A DNA stretch of 64,000 bases from Aculops lycopersici (lineage: Eukaryota > Arthropoda > Arachnida > Trombidiformes > Eriophyidae), in contig WNKI01000004.1 of the NCBI GenBank assembly GCA_015350385.1, forward strand, positions 3,037,369 through 3,101,368, written 5' to 3'. Under the pieces are notes generated by a model. That model was not told where the DNA came from, did not search any database, and saw only the letters and a program-made list of their open reading frames with translations. Shown one piece after another: positions 1-11,300 of the stretch (position 1 is the first letter of the stretch; the number at the start of each line of letters is the position of its first letter). The position numbers and the translations under genes are program-made.

Positions 1-533
1 TTACCGTTACCGTTACTATCGCGCAACAACAGCATCAAGAAGCAACAAGTGGCAACAACCCGCGAGCGCGCGCTTTTGCACAACAGCTAAACACTTGGCG
101 CACGACAACAACAATGACTCACTCACTTAAACTGGCAAGCTAACTGGCATCAAGCTATACCCGACCACAAAGCTGACCAAAAACATCCACCGCAACCGCA
201 AAGGCAACCGCTAAAACATAGCCAACCCCTTCCCTTTGAACTATGCGAGCTCCATGCTGGTAATTGAGCTCAAACTTCAACTTTCTAACCTGGCAAGCAA
301 AAGGAGCGGCAGCAGCAGTAGCAGCTTACCTGCTCAACTCTTCCATTACTGGCGACCAAACTGAGCCGACCGCTTTGTGCGGATGGACATGTTGAATCAA
401 TCAAGAGCACGGACGCCAGCAATCTGGATAGTGTTACCCGTGGCCACTTTGCGCGCCTGAAAATCCAAATTTCACGCTCGATTGTGTTTAGTATCTTCGT
501 CACCTTGGTCACCGTGCGTCTCTCTCTCTCTCT
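1..533. other. Non-coding left edge of window
   Basis: I see no supportable gene here. The stretch has mixed composition and ends in a TC dinucleotide tract (from about 519) that runs into the assembly gap. A minus-strand open frame crossing the gap owes its length to the unknown bases and to the repeat, which reads as alternating Arg/Glu, so I do not treat it as coding. Confidence 0.6.
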
Positions 534-722
534 NNNNNNNNNNNNNNNNNNNNNNNNNNNNNNNNNNNNNNNNNNNNNNNNNNNNNNNNNNNNNNNNNNN
601 NNNNNNNNNNNNNNNNNNNNNNNNNNNNNNNNNNNNNNNNNNNNNNNNNNNNNNNNNNNNNNNNNNNNNNNNNNNNNNNNNNNNNNNNNNNNNNNNNNNN
701 NNNNNNNNNNNNNNNNNNNNNN
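534..722. other. Assembly gap (189 N) inside a TC microsatellite
   Basis: There are 189 consecutive N. The left flank is a short (TC)n run (519-533) and the right flank a longer one (723-773), so the gap lies inside one dinucleotide repeat whose true length is unknown. Confidence 0.98.
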
Positions 723-774
<52 letters not shown>

Positions 775-3034
775 GCCATCTACTGCTTGTTGTGTTTCTG
801 ACTTAGTGTTAGTTCCAATCTGTCCCTTCAAAACAAAAATCTTGCAACCCTCAAATGCCGTCTTGCTTCCATTTGTATGACTAGACAACATGTTCGACCG
901 AAATTTTAGCATTCATCTTCACCATTCAAGTTCACATGTTTAGTTACATTATCCGGAAAAAAGAAAATATGCGAAGAAGTTGCTCATTCTGTACGATCCG
1001 CCGGAAGTCGCCGGCTGTAAATTGCATATTTTCAATGGTTTACAATATGCTTTTTGGAATGGAAATACGAAAAACAAAAGAGGTGCAAACAAATGAGTCA
1101 AACGAACGTCGGAGCAATCTGGATTGGAAGGTTGCTGATTCAATTGAGAAAGCGTTGATTTGATTTGTTTTGTTTATGGGCCAGGCAAATCAGTGGTTGC
1201 CAGTCGTCACCGTCATCATCATCATCATCGGCAGCCGCAGCCGAGGGGAATAGCGATAATTCCTTTGACCAGCGGAAGCTCTCTGACGCCCACTAGCTTG
1301 CCACAGAAAAGTATTTGCTGGTGGCTGTCGTCGAGATGCTAAGCTTCTTCTTCTAGTTCAGCAGTCATCTAGCTCAGCTTTGCCCTACCGGAATGCAAAC
1401 CGACTGCTCGCTGACGACTTGCCCACAAACAGAACACAAAACAGGGGGCAAATAATCACTCTAGTCCAACAACAACCTGTTGGTTGCTGGTTTGGAGTGC
1501 TGCCACCACCATCAATGCTGCTGCTGCTGCCGCCGCCGCCGCCGCTTCAAGCTCCAGTTTGTCAATGGCAAACTTATGGTTGCTTGCTTGCCCGCTCTTA
1601 GCGATGCTGATAGTGAAGCTGAAGCCACCATTCAGATGGCTGTAAAGATGATCAGTGGTCCTCATCCGCAAGGTAAACGCAACTCTGTTGATTGCATCGA
1701 CAGCGGTGGCAATTGCCGGCGTCCAGGAGGGGCTACCTGTTGCTGATGCTTCTTGCGCTGTTGGCTTTAGTTATCTAACTCGCCGGCTCCTCCTGCTCGC
1801 GCCTTTCTGCCCTTCGGAACTCGACTGCTCACAAAAAGGCTCATTCAAATGACGCAACGTGCCCGCTACGCCGCACACAGACAGGGACGGACAGGTAGAC
1901 AGACAGTCGGACACTTGGCAACAGGTTGTTGCTTGCTTGGCGTGTCTTTTATCGCCTCTTAAAAGTGTTGTCATTAAGAAGATTTATCTTCATATTTCCT
2001 AACAACCAAGCCTCCGAAGATTGCTCTCTTGCCCCATGTCCAGGGCAAACATTCAAACTAGTTGCGCTCGACTAGTTTTTGATGAACTCCCACCACAGCA
2101 ACTGGGTCTGGGCGATGGTGATTTTGGTGATCCAAGCGCATTGTGTGCGGCTGTCCAGTGTGCAGCCGATCGGGGCACACTAGACCGCTAGTAATTCGAT
2201 TAGCCAAAGACGAGCACTTGTTGGCGATCCCATCCATTGGCGTTGGCGGACATTAGAGTCAAATCCAGGATTCAATCCTTTCCCGCGCAATGAGATGAGG
2301 CGGCTGCTGCTACTGCCGTCGCCGCTAGGCGGGATTATCTCACGGGGGCTCTTATTGGGCGGCTAGTTGAAATAGGGTGGGCGTGCCGGGCGCTCGACCG
2401 CTGGGTGTGGGCGTAGCCGGAGTGCGAGATTCTGCACGACGCGAGCTCGCTGCTGATCGGCATTACACTCGTAAGCTCGCACAATCCACATACTACAATG
2501 CGAGTGTCCAGCCAGGTTTAGTTTGGTTTAGTGAAGTGGACTGAGCCGAGAGGCGCCGCCCACTTTTTGCCGCCGCCGCTGCTGCTACCTGCGCGCAACA
2601 AGTGGCCGGCAAATTGAGAGCAAAGGTAAGAGGGGAAGGCAGGTTAGTCTGCAGGTACGTGAAGTGGCTCGTTGCTCGCCAAGCTCGCGAACAAGGAGAA
2701 CACGACGGCGAGGCAGAGGAGCTTGCTAAAGCCGCAAGTCTCTCGCGAGCCTCGAGCACCAAACTGGCGATAGATGGCAAAATAGATAGATAGACGCTTA
2801 GTTTGCCCACCGGATAGAGTCTTTTTCTGTTATCGCGCACCGCGCCGCTAGCAACAAGTGGAAGCCGCCAGCTTCATTTAGTGAGAGGAGCAAGTTGAAT
2901 AAAGCGAACAGAGAAACAGGGACCGATAGAGAGAAAGTCGGAATGAGATATCAACAGGTGGAAGTGGCAATGCGAGCGGCGCTTTCATGAGCAACGGCAG
3001 CAATTGGAGCTAGGCAAATCATCATTGACTCTCA
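723..3034. other. Intergenic DNA, no recognisable gene
   Basis: The stretch starts with the right arm of the TC repeat (723-773). It holds short CAT and GCC/GCT trinucleotide runs near 1211 and 1515-1550. An ETS-like CCGGAAGT lies at 1011-1018, and CAACAAGTGG words lie near 2596-2606 and 2850-2860. All open frames are short, compositionally biased and without recognisable domains. This is probably upstream regulatory or 5' untranslated territory of the chitin-binding gene. Confidence 0.5.
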
Positions 3035-3150
3035 CTTTAACTTTAACTTTAACTTTAACTTTAACTTTAACTTTAACTTTAACTTTAACTTTAACTCCAA
3101 CTCCAACTCCAACTCCAACTCCAACTCCAACTCCAACTCCAACTCCAACT
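3035..3150. repeat. Compound hexanucleotide repeat (CTTTAA)n then (CTCCAA)n
   Basis: About ten uninterrupted CTTTAA units (3035-3094) switch without spacer to about nine CTCCAA units (3095-3150). The two units differ by TT versus CC at adjacent positions, so the second array looks like a mutated and re-amplified form of the first. A short relative of the first unit recurs near 19620-19650. Confidence 0.95.
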
Positions 3151-4059
3151 TACCTGTCCCCTTCTCTCTCTCTTTCCCTCTCTCACTCTCAGTTTAAGTC
3201 TCACTTTCGATTCGATGCTTCCCGTTGTTCGCTTCTGCGCACGAGCAATTGATTTCAGTGATTCCTAGCGGCCGGCGACTCAGTTGGTTGGTTAGTTTTG
3301 TTGCCCAGATAGTGAGTCTGTCTACAAGGAGGCGAGTTTGTTAGTTAGTTAGTTAGCCAGCGAGCCAAGCAAGCAGGTAGTGGGCAGTCAATAGATTGAT
3401 TGATGTTGGAATTTTTGTTGTTACCTTTCTCATTGGACACTCAAGTGGCCGGGAGACATAACGCTAGTTGGGAGTGGGAATTTTTAGCGCCACTTGCGAG
3501 ACAGACTCAAGAAGGTGGAAAGAGTGAGACAGAGACACAAATGAAAACTTAGCTGCCACCACAAACTAACGAAGCGATTGAGAGTAAGAGATAGACAGAC
3601 TCCCTCTTTCTCTTTTGCATTGCGCCACAAACTAGTTGCACCGGGAGAGAGCTGATAGTTATGAGCCGTCAAGCGATAGTTAGTGTGCGTGTGATATTAA
3701 GAACCAGGGCAGCAGCAACATTAACAGGGCGATAAATTTAATTTAGTTGCGCACGAGGTGAGCCAGATGAGCAGTAAGCGAGTGAGCAAGTGAGCCAACC
3801 ACCTAGCAAGTCATCAGAGGGATTAGAGAGTCGCGTGCTGGTGTTGATGTTACCTGAGCAAGCAGCATCCCATAACGCTTAGTTGTCACACATCCGCGAA
3901 GTTGGAAGCATTCTTTCATTGCAACAGAAGCGCACTTGAAGCGAACACCTCGCAAGGGCAACAACAATTTGTGACAGAAAGAAGAAATTGCAAGTTGATT
4001 GAACCAAACGAGAAAGAGAAATAAAACCAAACAGGTGATATCTTCAACACAGACACAAA
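3151..4059. other. Upstream region of the chitin-binding protein gene
   Basis: I find no coding sequence with a recognisable domain. The stretch has a TC-rich segment after the hexamer array, short TTAG-type repeats near 3335-3355, and the word AGCGCCACTT at 3486-3495, which recurs elsewhere in the window. It probably holds promoter and 5' untranslated sequence. A 5' untranslated exon cannot be excluded. Confidence 0.4.
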
Positions 4060-7000
4060 ATGAGACAAAGGCGCCCATCGACGAGCTGGACTCTTGATGG
4101 CCCTGCTGAAATAGATGATGAACTGGGCGCTCATTCATCGATGGACACAACGAACGGCCATCACCACGACAATCAGGTAGCGATTTCAAGATTGAGAATA
4201 GAATCAAACGACAGAGCAAGACGAAATATGAGAAATCACCTCACAGATAGAAATTCAAATTTAAATGCAAATATGAACTTGAACCAGATTAGTATATTAA
4301 AATGGTCGCTAATCCTAACCATCTGCTGCCATTTGATATCAATAACAAGCGCACAATTCCTCTTCACCTACGAGATTAATCAAGAGGACGATAGTCGAGC
4401 GCCCAAATCCTCCCTCTTCGACCCATCGGCCTTCAAGATAGTGACTCCGTCGCAATTGCAGAGTTCGTACCAGAAGATCTCGTCGCAATTGGACAGTCAA
4501 GTGGCGAGCGGTCAGGTGCCCTCCTCGACGGCTGCAAATTCAGACCTCTTCACTGTGGCGCCCCTGCCGCCAGTGCCGCAAACTCAGTCGGCACCTGTTG
4601 CTCCGACTCCATCGGCAGCACTAGGCCCACAGCAGCCACAGTCGTTTTTGAAACAGACCACTCAGGCGCTCCAATCGTTTGCCGAGTTATTTAACTTTGG
4701 CTCGCAGCCATCAACAAATCCACAGCAACCACAATCGCCAGTCTCGTCGCCAAGTCCCTTGGGTTCGGGCCCAGCATCTCTTTCAATTGACCAACAGGCG
4801 GAGGCGCGCAGCCTACACGAGCACTGGCTTGCCCAGCAGCAAAAGTCACATCCGGTTAACTCGGCCCCGGCAGCCTCGCCACCGTCAGCTCTGCAGTCTT
4901 TTACCACGAGCTTGCCAACAAACAGTTTGTTGCAGCAACAGCAGCAGCAGTTACAATTACAACAGCAGCAGCAACAACAACAACCACAACCACAATTGCA
5001 ACAACACCAGCAGCAGGCAACAGGTGGTCAGGATGCGCCACCAGGTTCCTATTGGCTGACGGCAAATCCGCTCAACGGACCTGATGGCAATTTTCTAGTC
5101 GAAATCAAGCAGCCAAATGAGCAAAATCAGCAGCAGCAACAACAACAACAACCAGCCCAGCAACTAGCACCCAGCGGACCATCAGTAACGCCATCGAGCT
5201 TGGTGGACAACCTGTTGGCTTTGGGCCAGCAGCGGGCCTCGGGTGAGCGACCGTCACCTCTTCCCGTTCAAGCGCAATCAATTGCGGGGCGGCCAGTTCC
5301 GAGGTCCCAGCAGCAGTCGGCGCAGAGCTCCTTCCTCTCGACACCAACCTCCTATTACCCAATGCCAACTGGTTCGGAGGGCGGAATCTCACAGGTTGCG
5401 CCGCAGCAGCAAACACAAACCGGAAGTTCAACGCAACAACAAAGATTCAACTCGTTCATACAATCGCAGGCGCCACAAACCCCCGTCACTCAGCCAACAA
5501 TCAGCAGACCAATTGGGCCAACTTTTCACCTGGCCCAACGTCAACAGCAGCTAGCCCAACAGAGAGCTCAGGCGGCGGCGGCGGCGGCTCAGGCGCCGAG
5601 GATCGAGGACCAAGAGTCCAGCTCACAGTTGTTGCAACCACCTGCAAATGCACCGGAAAACTTCGTTGCTCCTCACATAGGAAACAATCACCTGTTGGGT
5701 CACCATCATCAAGCGCGCGACCAGAGAACTCAACCCCAGCAGCCTCATTTGAAATCAGCCGAGGAATCGCTGAACGCATTTCGACAGCAGCAACAACAAC
5801 AACACCAGCAACAGAATGGTCTCTTTGCAGCCTCGCAGCAACTAGTCAATCAACAGCAGCAACAGCAGCAGCAACAACAACAACACCATAGAGAGCGACA
5901 ACAGCATCATAGTGTGGAGCCACCTGTCAACCGACAGCCGCAGAGATTGAGCGAACCGGCCAATGCGCCGATTGAGAGACCTCAGCATCACAATACTCAG
6001 CACCAAACCTTCACTATGCAACGCGATCCGTCGCCCGAAAGTCAGCCACTGCAACACAGTACTTTAGGCGAAATACCCAAGGTTTCGCCTCAAATTTACG
6101 AGTCCTTTTTATTGCAACAACGTGACCAGCACGAGAAACACATGGAGCTGTTGAAGCAGCAGCAGGAGCTCAACAAGTTGCTGGAGCAGAAGCAGAAACA
6201 GGAGGACAACGAGGCAAGAAGGAAGAGGAAGAAGGAGGAACTCGATAGGGAGGCGAAGGCAAAGAGGCAGCGCGAGTTGGAGGAGCAACTGCAGGCTAGA
6301 AGACAGAAGCAGGAGCAGGAGGAGCGCCAGCGTCGCCGCCAATTGCAATTGGAGCGGGAGGAAGCGGAAAAGAAGCGACAGGCGGAGGAGGCTCGCAGGT
6401 ATCGCGAGTATTTGGAGCTGAGGGAACGCGAGCGACGCGAGGAGGAGGCCAAGAAGGAGAGGGAGCTCGCCGAGGCAAAGAGACGCAAGGCAGAGGCCGA
6501 GGAGCGCGAGCTCAAGGCTAAGATGGAGCGCGAACTGGTCGAGCGCCGCAGATTGGAGGCCGAGCGTATAGCTGCCGAGGAGGCGGAATTGAAGCGCCAG
6601 CGCGACGAGGAGGTCAAATACGCCAATTACCTGAGACAACAGGAGGAGTTGAAGAAATTTATGGAACTCAAGGCCAAAGAGGACGAGGCAATCCAAAACC
6701 AAAGACGCCAGCGACTCCGACAGCAAGAACAACAACAGCAACAGGTGGCCAACCAACGTGTCGCGGTCGCCACTCAGGATGCTGCCGCCACAGCGCAGCA
6801 GTTACGTAATGACGAGGCGGCTCGCGCCAACAGGTTGGCAGCGCAACATAGGGAGCGAGCGCAAGCGCAATCGCAGAGAGTTGGAACCTTCGGTGCTCGT
6901 GGGCGAGCACTAGCACCAGCCACCCTACCGCAAACAACCTCCACCACAACCACCAGCACCACAACCCAAGCGCCACTTCCGCTCTCAAACAACGACTACG

Positions 7001-8370
7001 CCTCTGATCCTCAGCCGAGCGAGAGGTTGTCGGGAACTCTGAGCTCAACTTCCGGCGAAAGTGGTAGCACTAATTTGTTACCCGAATCGATTGTCGCCGA
7101 TGAGCCAGCGCCAACGCCGACCACTCAGACGACACCAATAGCGAGAACAGTGCCAACGTCGTCGAGATCGCGCAGTCAACAGGTTGCCGCGGCGCAAAGG
7201 CGCCAGAGAACTCAGGCTCTCGATGAGAAGTTGATTAGACAAAAGATTCCCTTGTACTCGGGAGCGGGAAAATATGGACTCTACAGAAACGAGTCGCTAT
7301 CCCAGGATTTGGCCGCTCTATTGGCCAGTGTAACTCTTCCACCCTCAACTTCAACCACAACCACATCAACAACAACAACCACCACCACCACAACCACAAC
7401 TCCAGCTCCCGAAGTTGCGTCCGACCATTCGAGCTCACCCTCAGCATCGACGACAACCGGAAGTAGCAGGTCGCAGCAGTCGAGGAGAACTGGACTCCGG
7501 GGTCCGCTAGTTGGGTTTCCAAATGCAAGCGAGCAAATTTTCGACGACGATGTGCCAAGGCGACCGGCTCGAGGATTGGTGACGGGCGCAAGTCGTGCGG
7601 TTACGGCCGCGGCAAGCGCTGTGCTCGCCTCCACCTCCTCGGCCTCGGGTTCGTCCCGGGTGATTCCACGCCCACCCGTGACCGTCCAACCAACAGCCAC
7701 GCCCCTGCCAACTACAACCACCTCAAGACTGCGATCCTCGAGCGAGAGCTCGCCAAACACTCAAAAGGCGACGGCTCGCATTGGTCTAGGCAGTTTGCCG
7801 CCCGATTCGGACAACGACGGAATCCCAGGTAGGGCCGGAGTGGAGTATCCGGTCTTGGCGGCTGTTCCGCCAACCTCCTTCTCTTGTTCAAAGCAACCTC
7901 TAAATGGATACTATGCCGACACTGAGACTGCCTGCCAGGTGGTCCACTTGTGCCAGGGCGGCGCGCAAAGTTCCATCTTGTGTCCAAATGGAACCATCTT
8001 TAATCAAGAGAAATTCTCCTGTCAATGGTGGTACGAGGTGAACTGTTCCAGGGCGCCAAATTTCTACCAGCTAAACGACAACCTTTACAAGGGTCAGCTG
8101 GGCGACCCACTGGCCGCTCCGTCAAGTAGCGACGACGACATCTCACCTGCCGATTCGAGAGTAGGAGGCGCGTCCACTTCAATTGCTACCATGACGCCAT
8201 CCTCAACGTCGTCACCATCAACCACAGCAACCAGCGCAACACCACCGGCAACTAGTGGCTCCGTCGGTGACACACCGCTAAAGGTTAAGCGAATCGTTCG
8301 GCTGCGAGGAGACCAGAAGCGACAGCACCTCGTTCAAGACAAGAGTGAGGCCAGCGGCAACTTGTTGTGA
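4060..8370 (+). CDS. Large secreted chitin-binding protein, one peritrophin-A domain (CPAP1-like)
   Basis: This 1436-codon single-exon frame encodes a probable extracellular cuticle or apical-matrix protein. Near the C-terminus (about residues 1276-1329) is one complete type-2 chitin-binding (CBM14/peritrophin-A) domain. It has six cysteines, the family CPNGT-FNQ core, and WWYEVNC at the last cysteine, the version typical of arthropod CPAP1 proteins. The following Asn/Leu/Tyr-rich tail also fits that group. A hydrophobic segment at about residues 78-97 ending in SITSA looks like a signal peptide. It would work best from Met57 (4228) or Met72 (4273); from the first ATG it would be a signal anchor with an 85-residue cytoplasmic stretch. 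Between signal and domain lie Gln-rich tracts (about 285-325 and later), a highly charged Glu/Arg/Lys coiled coil (about 685-890), and Thr/Ser-rich mucin-like segments. The chitin-binding call is firm; the exact orthologue is unknown. Confidence 0.88.
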   Translation: MRQRRPSTSWTLDGPAEIDDELGAHSSMDTTNGHHHDNQVAISRLRIESNDRARRNMRNHLTDRNSNLNANMNLNQISILKWSLILTICCHLISITSAQFLFTYEINQEDDSRAPKSSLFDPSAFKIVTPSQLQSSYQKISSQLDSQVASGQVPSSTAANSDLFTVAPLPPVPQTQSAPVAPTPSAALGPQQPQSFLKQTTQALQSFAELFNFGSQPSTNPQQPQSPVSSPSPLGSGPASLSIDQQAEARSLHEHWLAQQQKSHPVNSAPAASPPSALQSFTTSLPTNSLLQQQQQQLQLQQQQQQQQPQPQLQQHQQQATGGQDAPPGSYWLTANPLNGPDGNFLVEIKQPNEQNQQQQQQQQPAQQLAPSGPSVTPSSLVDNLLALGQQRASGERPSPLPVQAQSIAGRPVPRSQQQSAQSSFLSTPTSYYPMPTGSEGGISQVAPQQQTQTGSSTQQQRFNSFIQSQAPQTPVTQPTISRPIGPTFHLAQRQQQLAQQRAQAAAAAAQAPRIEDQESSSQLLQPPANAPENFVAPHIGNNHLLGHHHQARDQRTQPQQPHLKSAEESLNAFRQQQQQQHQQQNGLFAASQQLVNQQQQQQQQQQQHHRERQQHHSVEPPVNRQPQRLSEPANAPIERPQHHNTQHQTFTMQRDPSPESQPLQHSTLGEIPKVSPQIYESFLLQQRDQHEKHMELLKQQQELNKLLEQKQKQEDNEARRKRKKEELDREAKAKRQRELEEQLQARRQKQEQEERQRRRQLQLEREEAEKKRQAEEARRYREYLELRERERREEEAKKERELAEAKRRKAEAEERELKAKMERELVERRRLEAERIAAEEAELKRQRDEEVKYANYLRQQEELKKFMELKAKEDEAIQNQRRQRLRQQEQQQQQVANQRVAVATQDAAATAQQLRNDEAARANRLAAQHRERAQAQSQRVGTFGARGRALAPATLPQTTSTTTTSTTTQAPLPLSNNDYASDPQPSERLSGTLSSTSGESGSTNLLPESIVADEPAPTPTTQTTPIARTVPTSSRSRSQQVAAAQRRQRTQALDEKLIRQKIPLYSGAGKYGLYRNESLSQDLAALLASVTLPPSTSTTTTSTTTTTTTTTTTPAPEVASDHSSSPSASTTTGSSRSQQSRRTGLRGPLVGFPNASEQIFDDDVPRRPARGLVTGASRAVTAAASAVLASTSSASGSSRVIPRPPVTVQPTATPLPTTTTSRLRSSSESSPNTQKATARIGLGSLPPDSDNDGIPGRAGVEYPVLAAVPPTSFSCSKQPLNGYYADTETACQVVHLCQGGAQSSILCPNGTIFNQEKFSCQWWYEVNCSRAPNFYQLNDNLYKGQLGDPLAAPSSSDDDISPADSRVGGASTSIATMTPSSTSSPSTTATSATPPATSGSVGDTPLKVKRIVRLRGDQKRQHLVQDKSEASGNLL

Positions 8371-11300
8371 TTTATTGGTAAATGGACCAAGTGTTGATGA
8401 AATTGTTGTGCATCCTTCCGACTACGACGATCAGTGGACGAATCGTGGATCTTAATCGTCATCGTCGCTATTGACGTTGGCGTCATCGTTATTCGGATCG
8501 AGATCAAAAGAGGAAGGAAAGAGAGATGGAAGATCAAATGTACAGCAAGATGGGCGCTTGGAGATGCGACAGTTTACCTTTGATAGCTCCACACAACTTT
8601 GCAAATCTCGCCTTCCCGTTCGTGAGTGTCGATTGGCGGCTACGATGATGCCAAGTGAACCGCTATCATAGATGTCAACGGCTAATGAGAAGGCAAATGA
8701 AACTAGACAACCGCCGCTTGTGCCACTTTATGGTCTAATGGCAAAGCAACGCATCGCCTCGCGGCCATGCGGTTGAGTTAAATGAGCAAATCTTGATCTT
8801 GATATACAAAAATTTGCGTCGATTTATGACCCTACCGTCTAAGTCATCGGCAATGTTGTTTTTGTTGTTATGGTTGCTTTTCAAACTGAGGTGGAAGTTG
8901 CATGACGCAAAAGAGAAGGGAAGGGAAGAGAGCGTTGGCAAGAAATTAAATGAGAGGAGCAGAAGGTGAAGTCTGGCTCGCGTCGTCATGATCCATGTGT
9001 ATGTAAAAATGTCTAGTAAAGTAAAAGAACACCCAACAAACTACTAAACATTCATTCCATTCCACTCAACTCTTTCTATTCCTTGCTTCCTTGGGTCTGT
9101 TCTACGCGAACGTCAACAAGAGACGAGACGAGAGAAGCTATCACTTTTTTATTACCAAACAAATGGCAGTGGCAATGAAGGCAACCGTGACACTTGTTGT
9201 TGGTGGTGGTGTGACGGTAGCGCACGGCCGAGCTGCCAGGTGAGCCGACTGCTCAACTGACGCTTACTGTTTTAACCTGTTGCGTTAGCATATCACGTTC
9301 AACTCTCTATCTCATCCCGCGATTTACAATGAGATTATAAGAGTAAAGTTAGCTGAGTAGGAAGGAATGATGAGCGCAAATCTGCATGTGATCTATTCGC
9401 TACCGATACCCACCTGTTGTTGTTGTTGTTCCTGTTGCTGCTGCAAGTGTTGCAACTCTTGCGGATTTTGTTTGTAGTCGAGAGCGAAGCTCCTTTATTT
9501 TCATACGGTGGAAGTGGTAGTGGTAGTAGTGAGAGATGTAGAAACCGGAGGCAACAGTTTAAGTGGTCTGATAAGAAGATACTTTCACGCGTTGCGTTGA
9601 TTTCAATGGTTGCGAGCAAATGGACAGCCCATAAGCGAGAGGCAACAAGAGGAAGTATCAGCAAGCGAATCATCATCATGGCAAGTGATAGCATTAACCG
9701 ACAAGCGACAACACAATGCTTGCGCCACACCATTAGCGTCGCAGCAGCAACAACAACAAGTGGCAGCTGGAAATTTCAATCATCTTACCTTCTTTTTGGC
9801 TAGAGGTAATGCTACTTGAGGGAGATAGTAGAAGAATAGTCGCAAGGAGTTAAGAAAGAGTAAAGGAGAACTCGCCTAAGCTGCTCACGATTCTGACTTT
9901 GAGTGTAAGTGCGCAGCGAGCGCCAATTGATTATTTGCCAACAACATATAAGAGGTGAATGCCATTCAACTTACTTTGCAAAGTCACCCCCGAGGGAATC
10001 TGGCTCGCCATCTATCCTCTCTCTCTCTCTCTCTCTCTCTTCCTCTTGAGCCGCCGATATCTTAGCGCGTGCCATAAGCGAGAGGTTGAAAGTTAAGAGC
10101 GTGATGCTCGATATTGATCGAAAAGTAGAAAAAGGTCCACAGGTAAAGAAGAGCGCCGCTCGGATCTTATGTGAGAAGCTGTTCGTTGTTGCTTCTGTTA
10201 TTGCAGCTATTTAGTTGCCACTGTTAGTCAAACCTGGTGTTTAACTCGAGCGCAACCCACATTTTGGCGCCCATCTAAGCCGGCGAATAGATAGATAGAT
10301 TTAAGCAACAGGTAGATTGTTGTTGGTGCTGTTGCCATTGCACGACTTCCGGTTCGAGCAAAGACCGGAGGCAGTGGTAGTGGCAGCGGCCAGCGGCGGA
10401 GCTAATGTTTGTCCTCTCACTTGGCGGCGACAGCGGCAACGATGGCGGCGGCGGGTGGAAACCAACTACCTGCTCAAAAGTCTTCATCAAGTGTTACACA
10501 ATGTTTGTTTGACTCTGGTCGGTGGACCGGGTTGAGCAGCATAATCGCTTCTTGACTAGTGGCAATAGTAAAGGCGACAGTGGCAATAAACTTGGCGTCA
10601 CTTTTCATGGGTCAAATTTTCCACTCTTTTTTCCAAACGCCGCCGCTTAAGTCTGTGGAAGATGACGAGTCAAAGTCCATGGCTCGCGTGCTAAGCTTCA
10701 AGAAAACAAGTTAACAGGTGAACAATGAAGGATACGAATGTAGACAAAGGTTTTGAATTGTAATAATTTGCAAAGTCAACAGGTTGCAGTTTTTTCTATC
10801 CATGGTATCGGAGCTCCGAGCTCGTTGTTTGAGCAAAAGCGAGTCGAGGCCAAATCATTTGCCACACTCATTGCTGCTGCTGCTGCTCATTGACAATGAA
10901 TAGAAATGAACACTGGCCAGTGGATATCATTGGCTAGTCTTCTGTCTAGCAACAACTCCACCACCTGTTTTACTTCAATTGGCCTTCAGGGGAAATTGTA
11001 GTTAGCGTTGGGCAATCGAATGAATGGAGGCAAGAGACATGCAGTTAGATAGTTGGACGGATCGACAGATAGACAGACAGACGGACGGACGGACGGACGG
11101 ACGAAGAGACAGAAGGCGAGAAAGAGAGAGAGAGAGAGAGAGAAACATGGAACAACATTGGGAAACGACAACCACTTGTTTCCGATATTATTATTCGCAA
11201 ATGACCATCGGCAGCTGGTCTAGTCAAATGAATAGAAAGCAGCAATCGTCATCAAATGGCCAGCGTCTCTTTTTGTTGTTATCTTGACGTTCACTCGTCG

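Noticed and set aside
285..801. Open frames crossing the N gap on both strands
   Set aside because: Their length comes from unknown bases and the TC/GA repeat; the readable parts have no protein character.
6096..6756. Long minus-strand Ser- and Leu-rich frames inside the chitin-binding gene
   Set aside because: They are antisense shadows of the Glu/Lys/Arg coiled-coil coding sequence.
9417..9803. 128-codon plus-strand frame with a hydrophobic start
   Set aside because: The hydrophobic start is a GTT/TTG-type repeat read as Leu; the remainder has biased composition and no domain.
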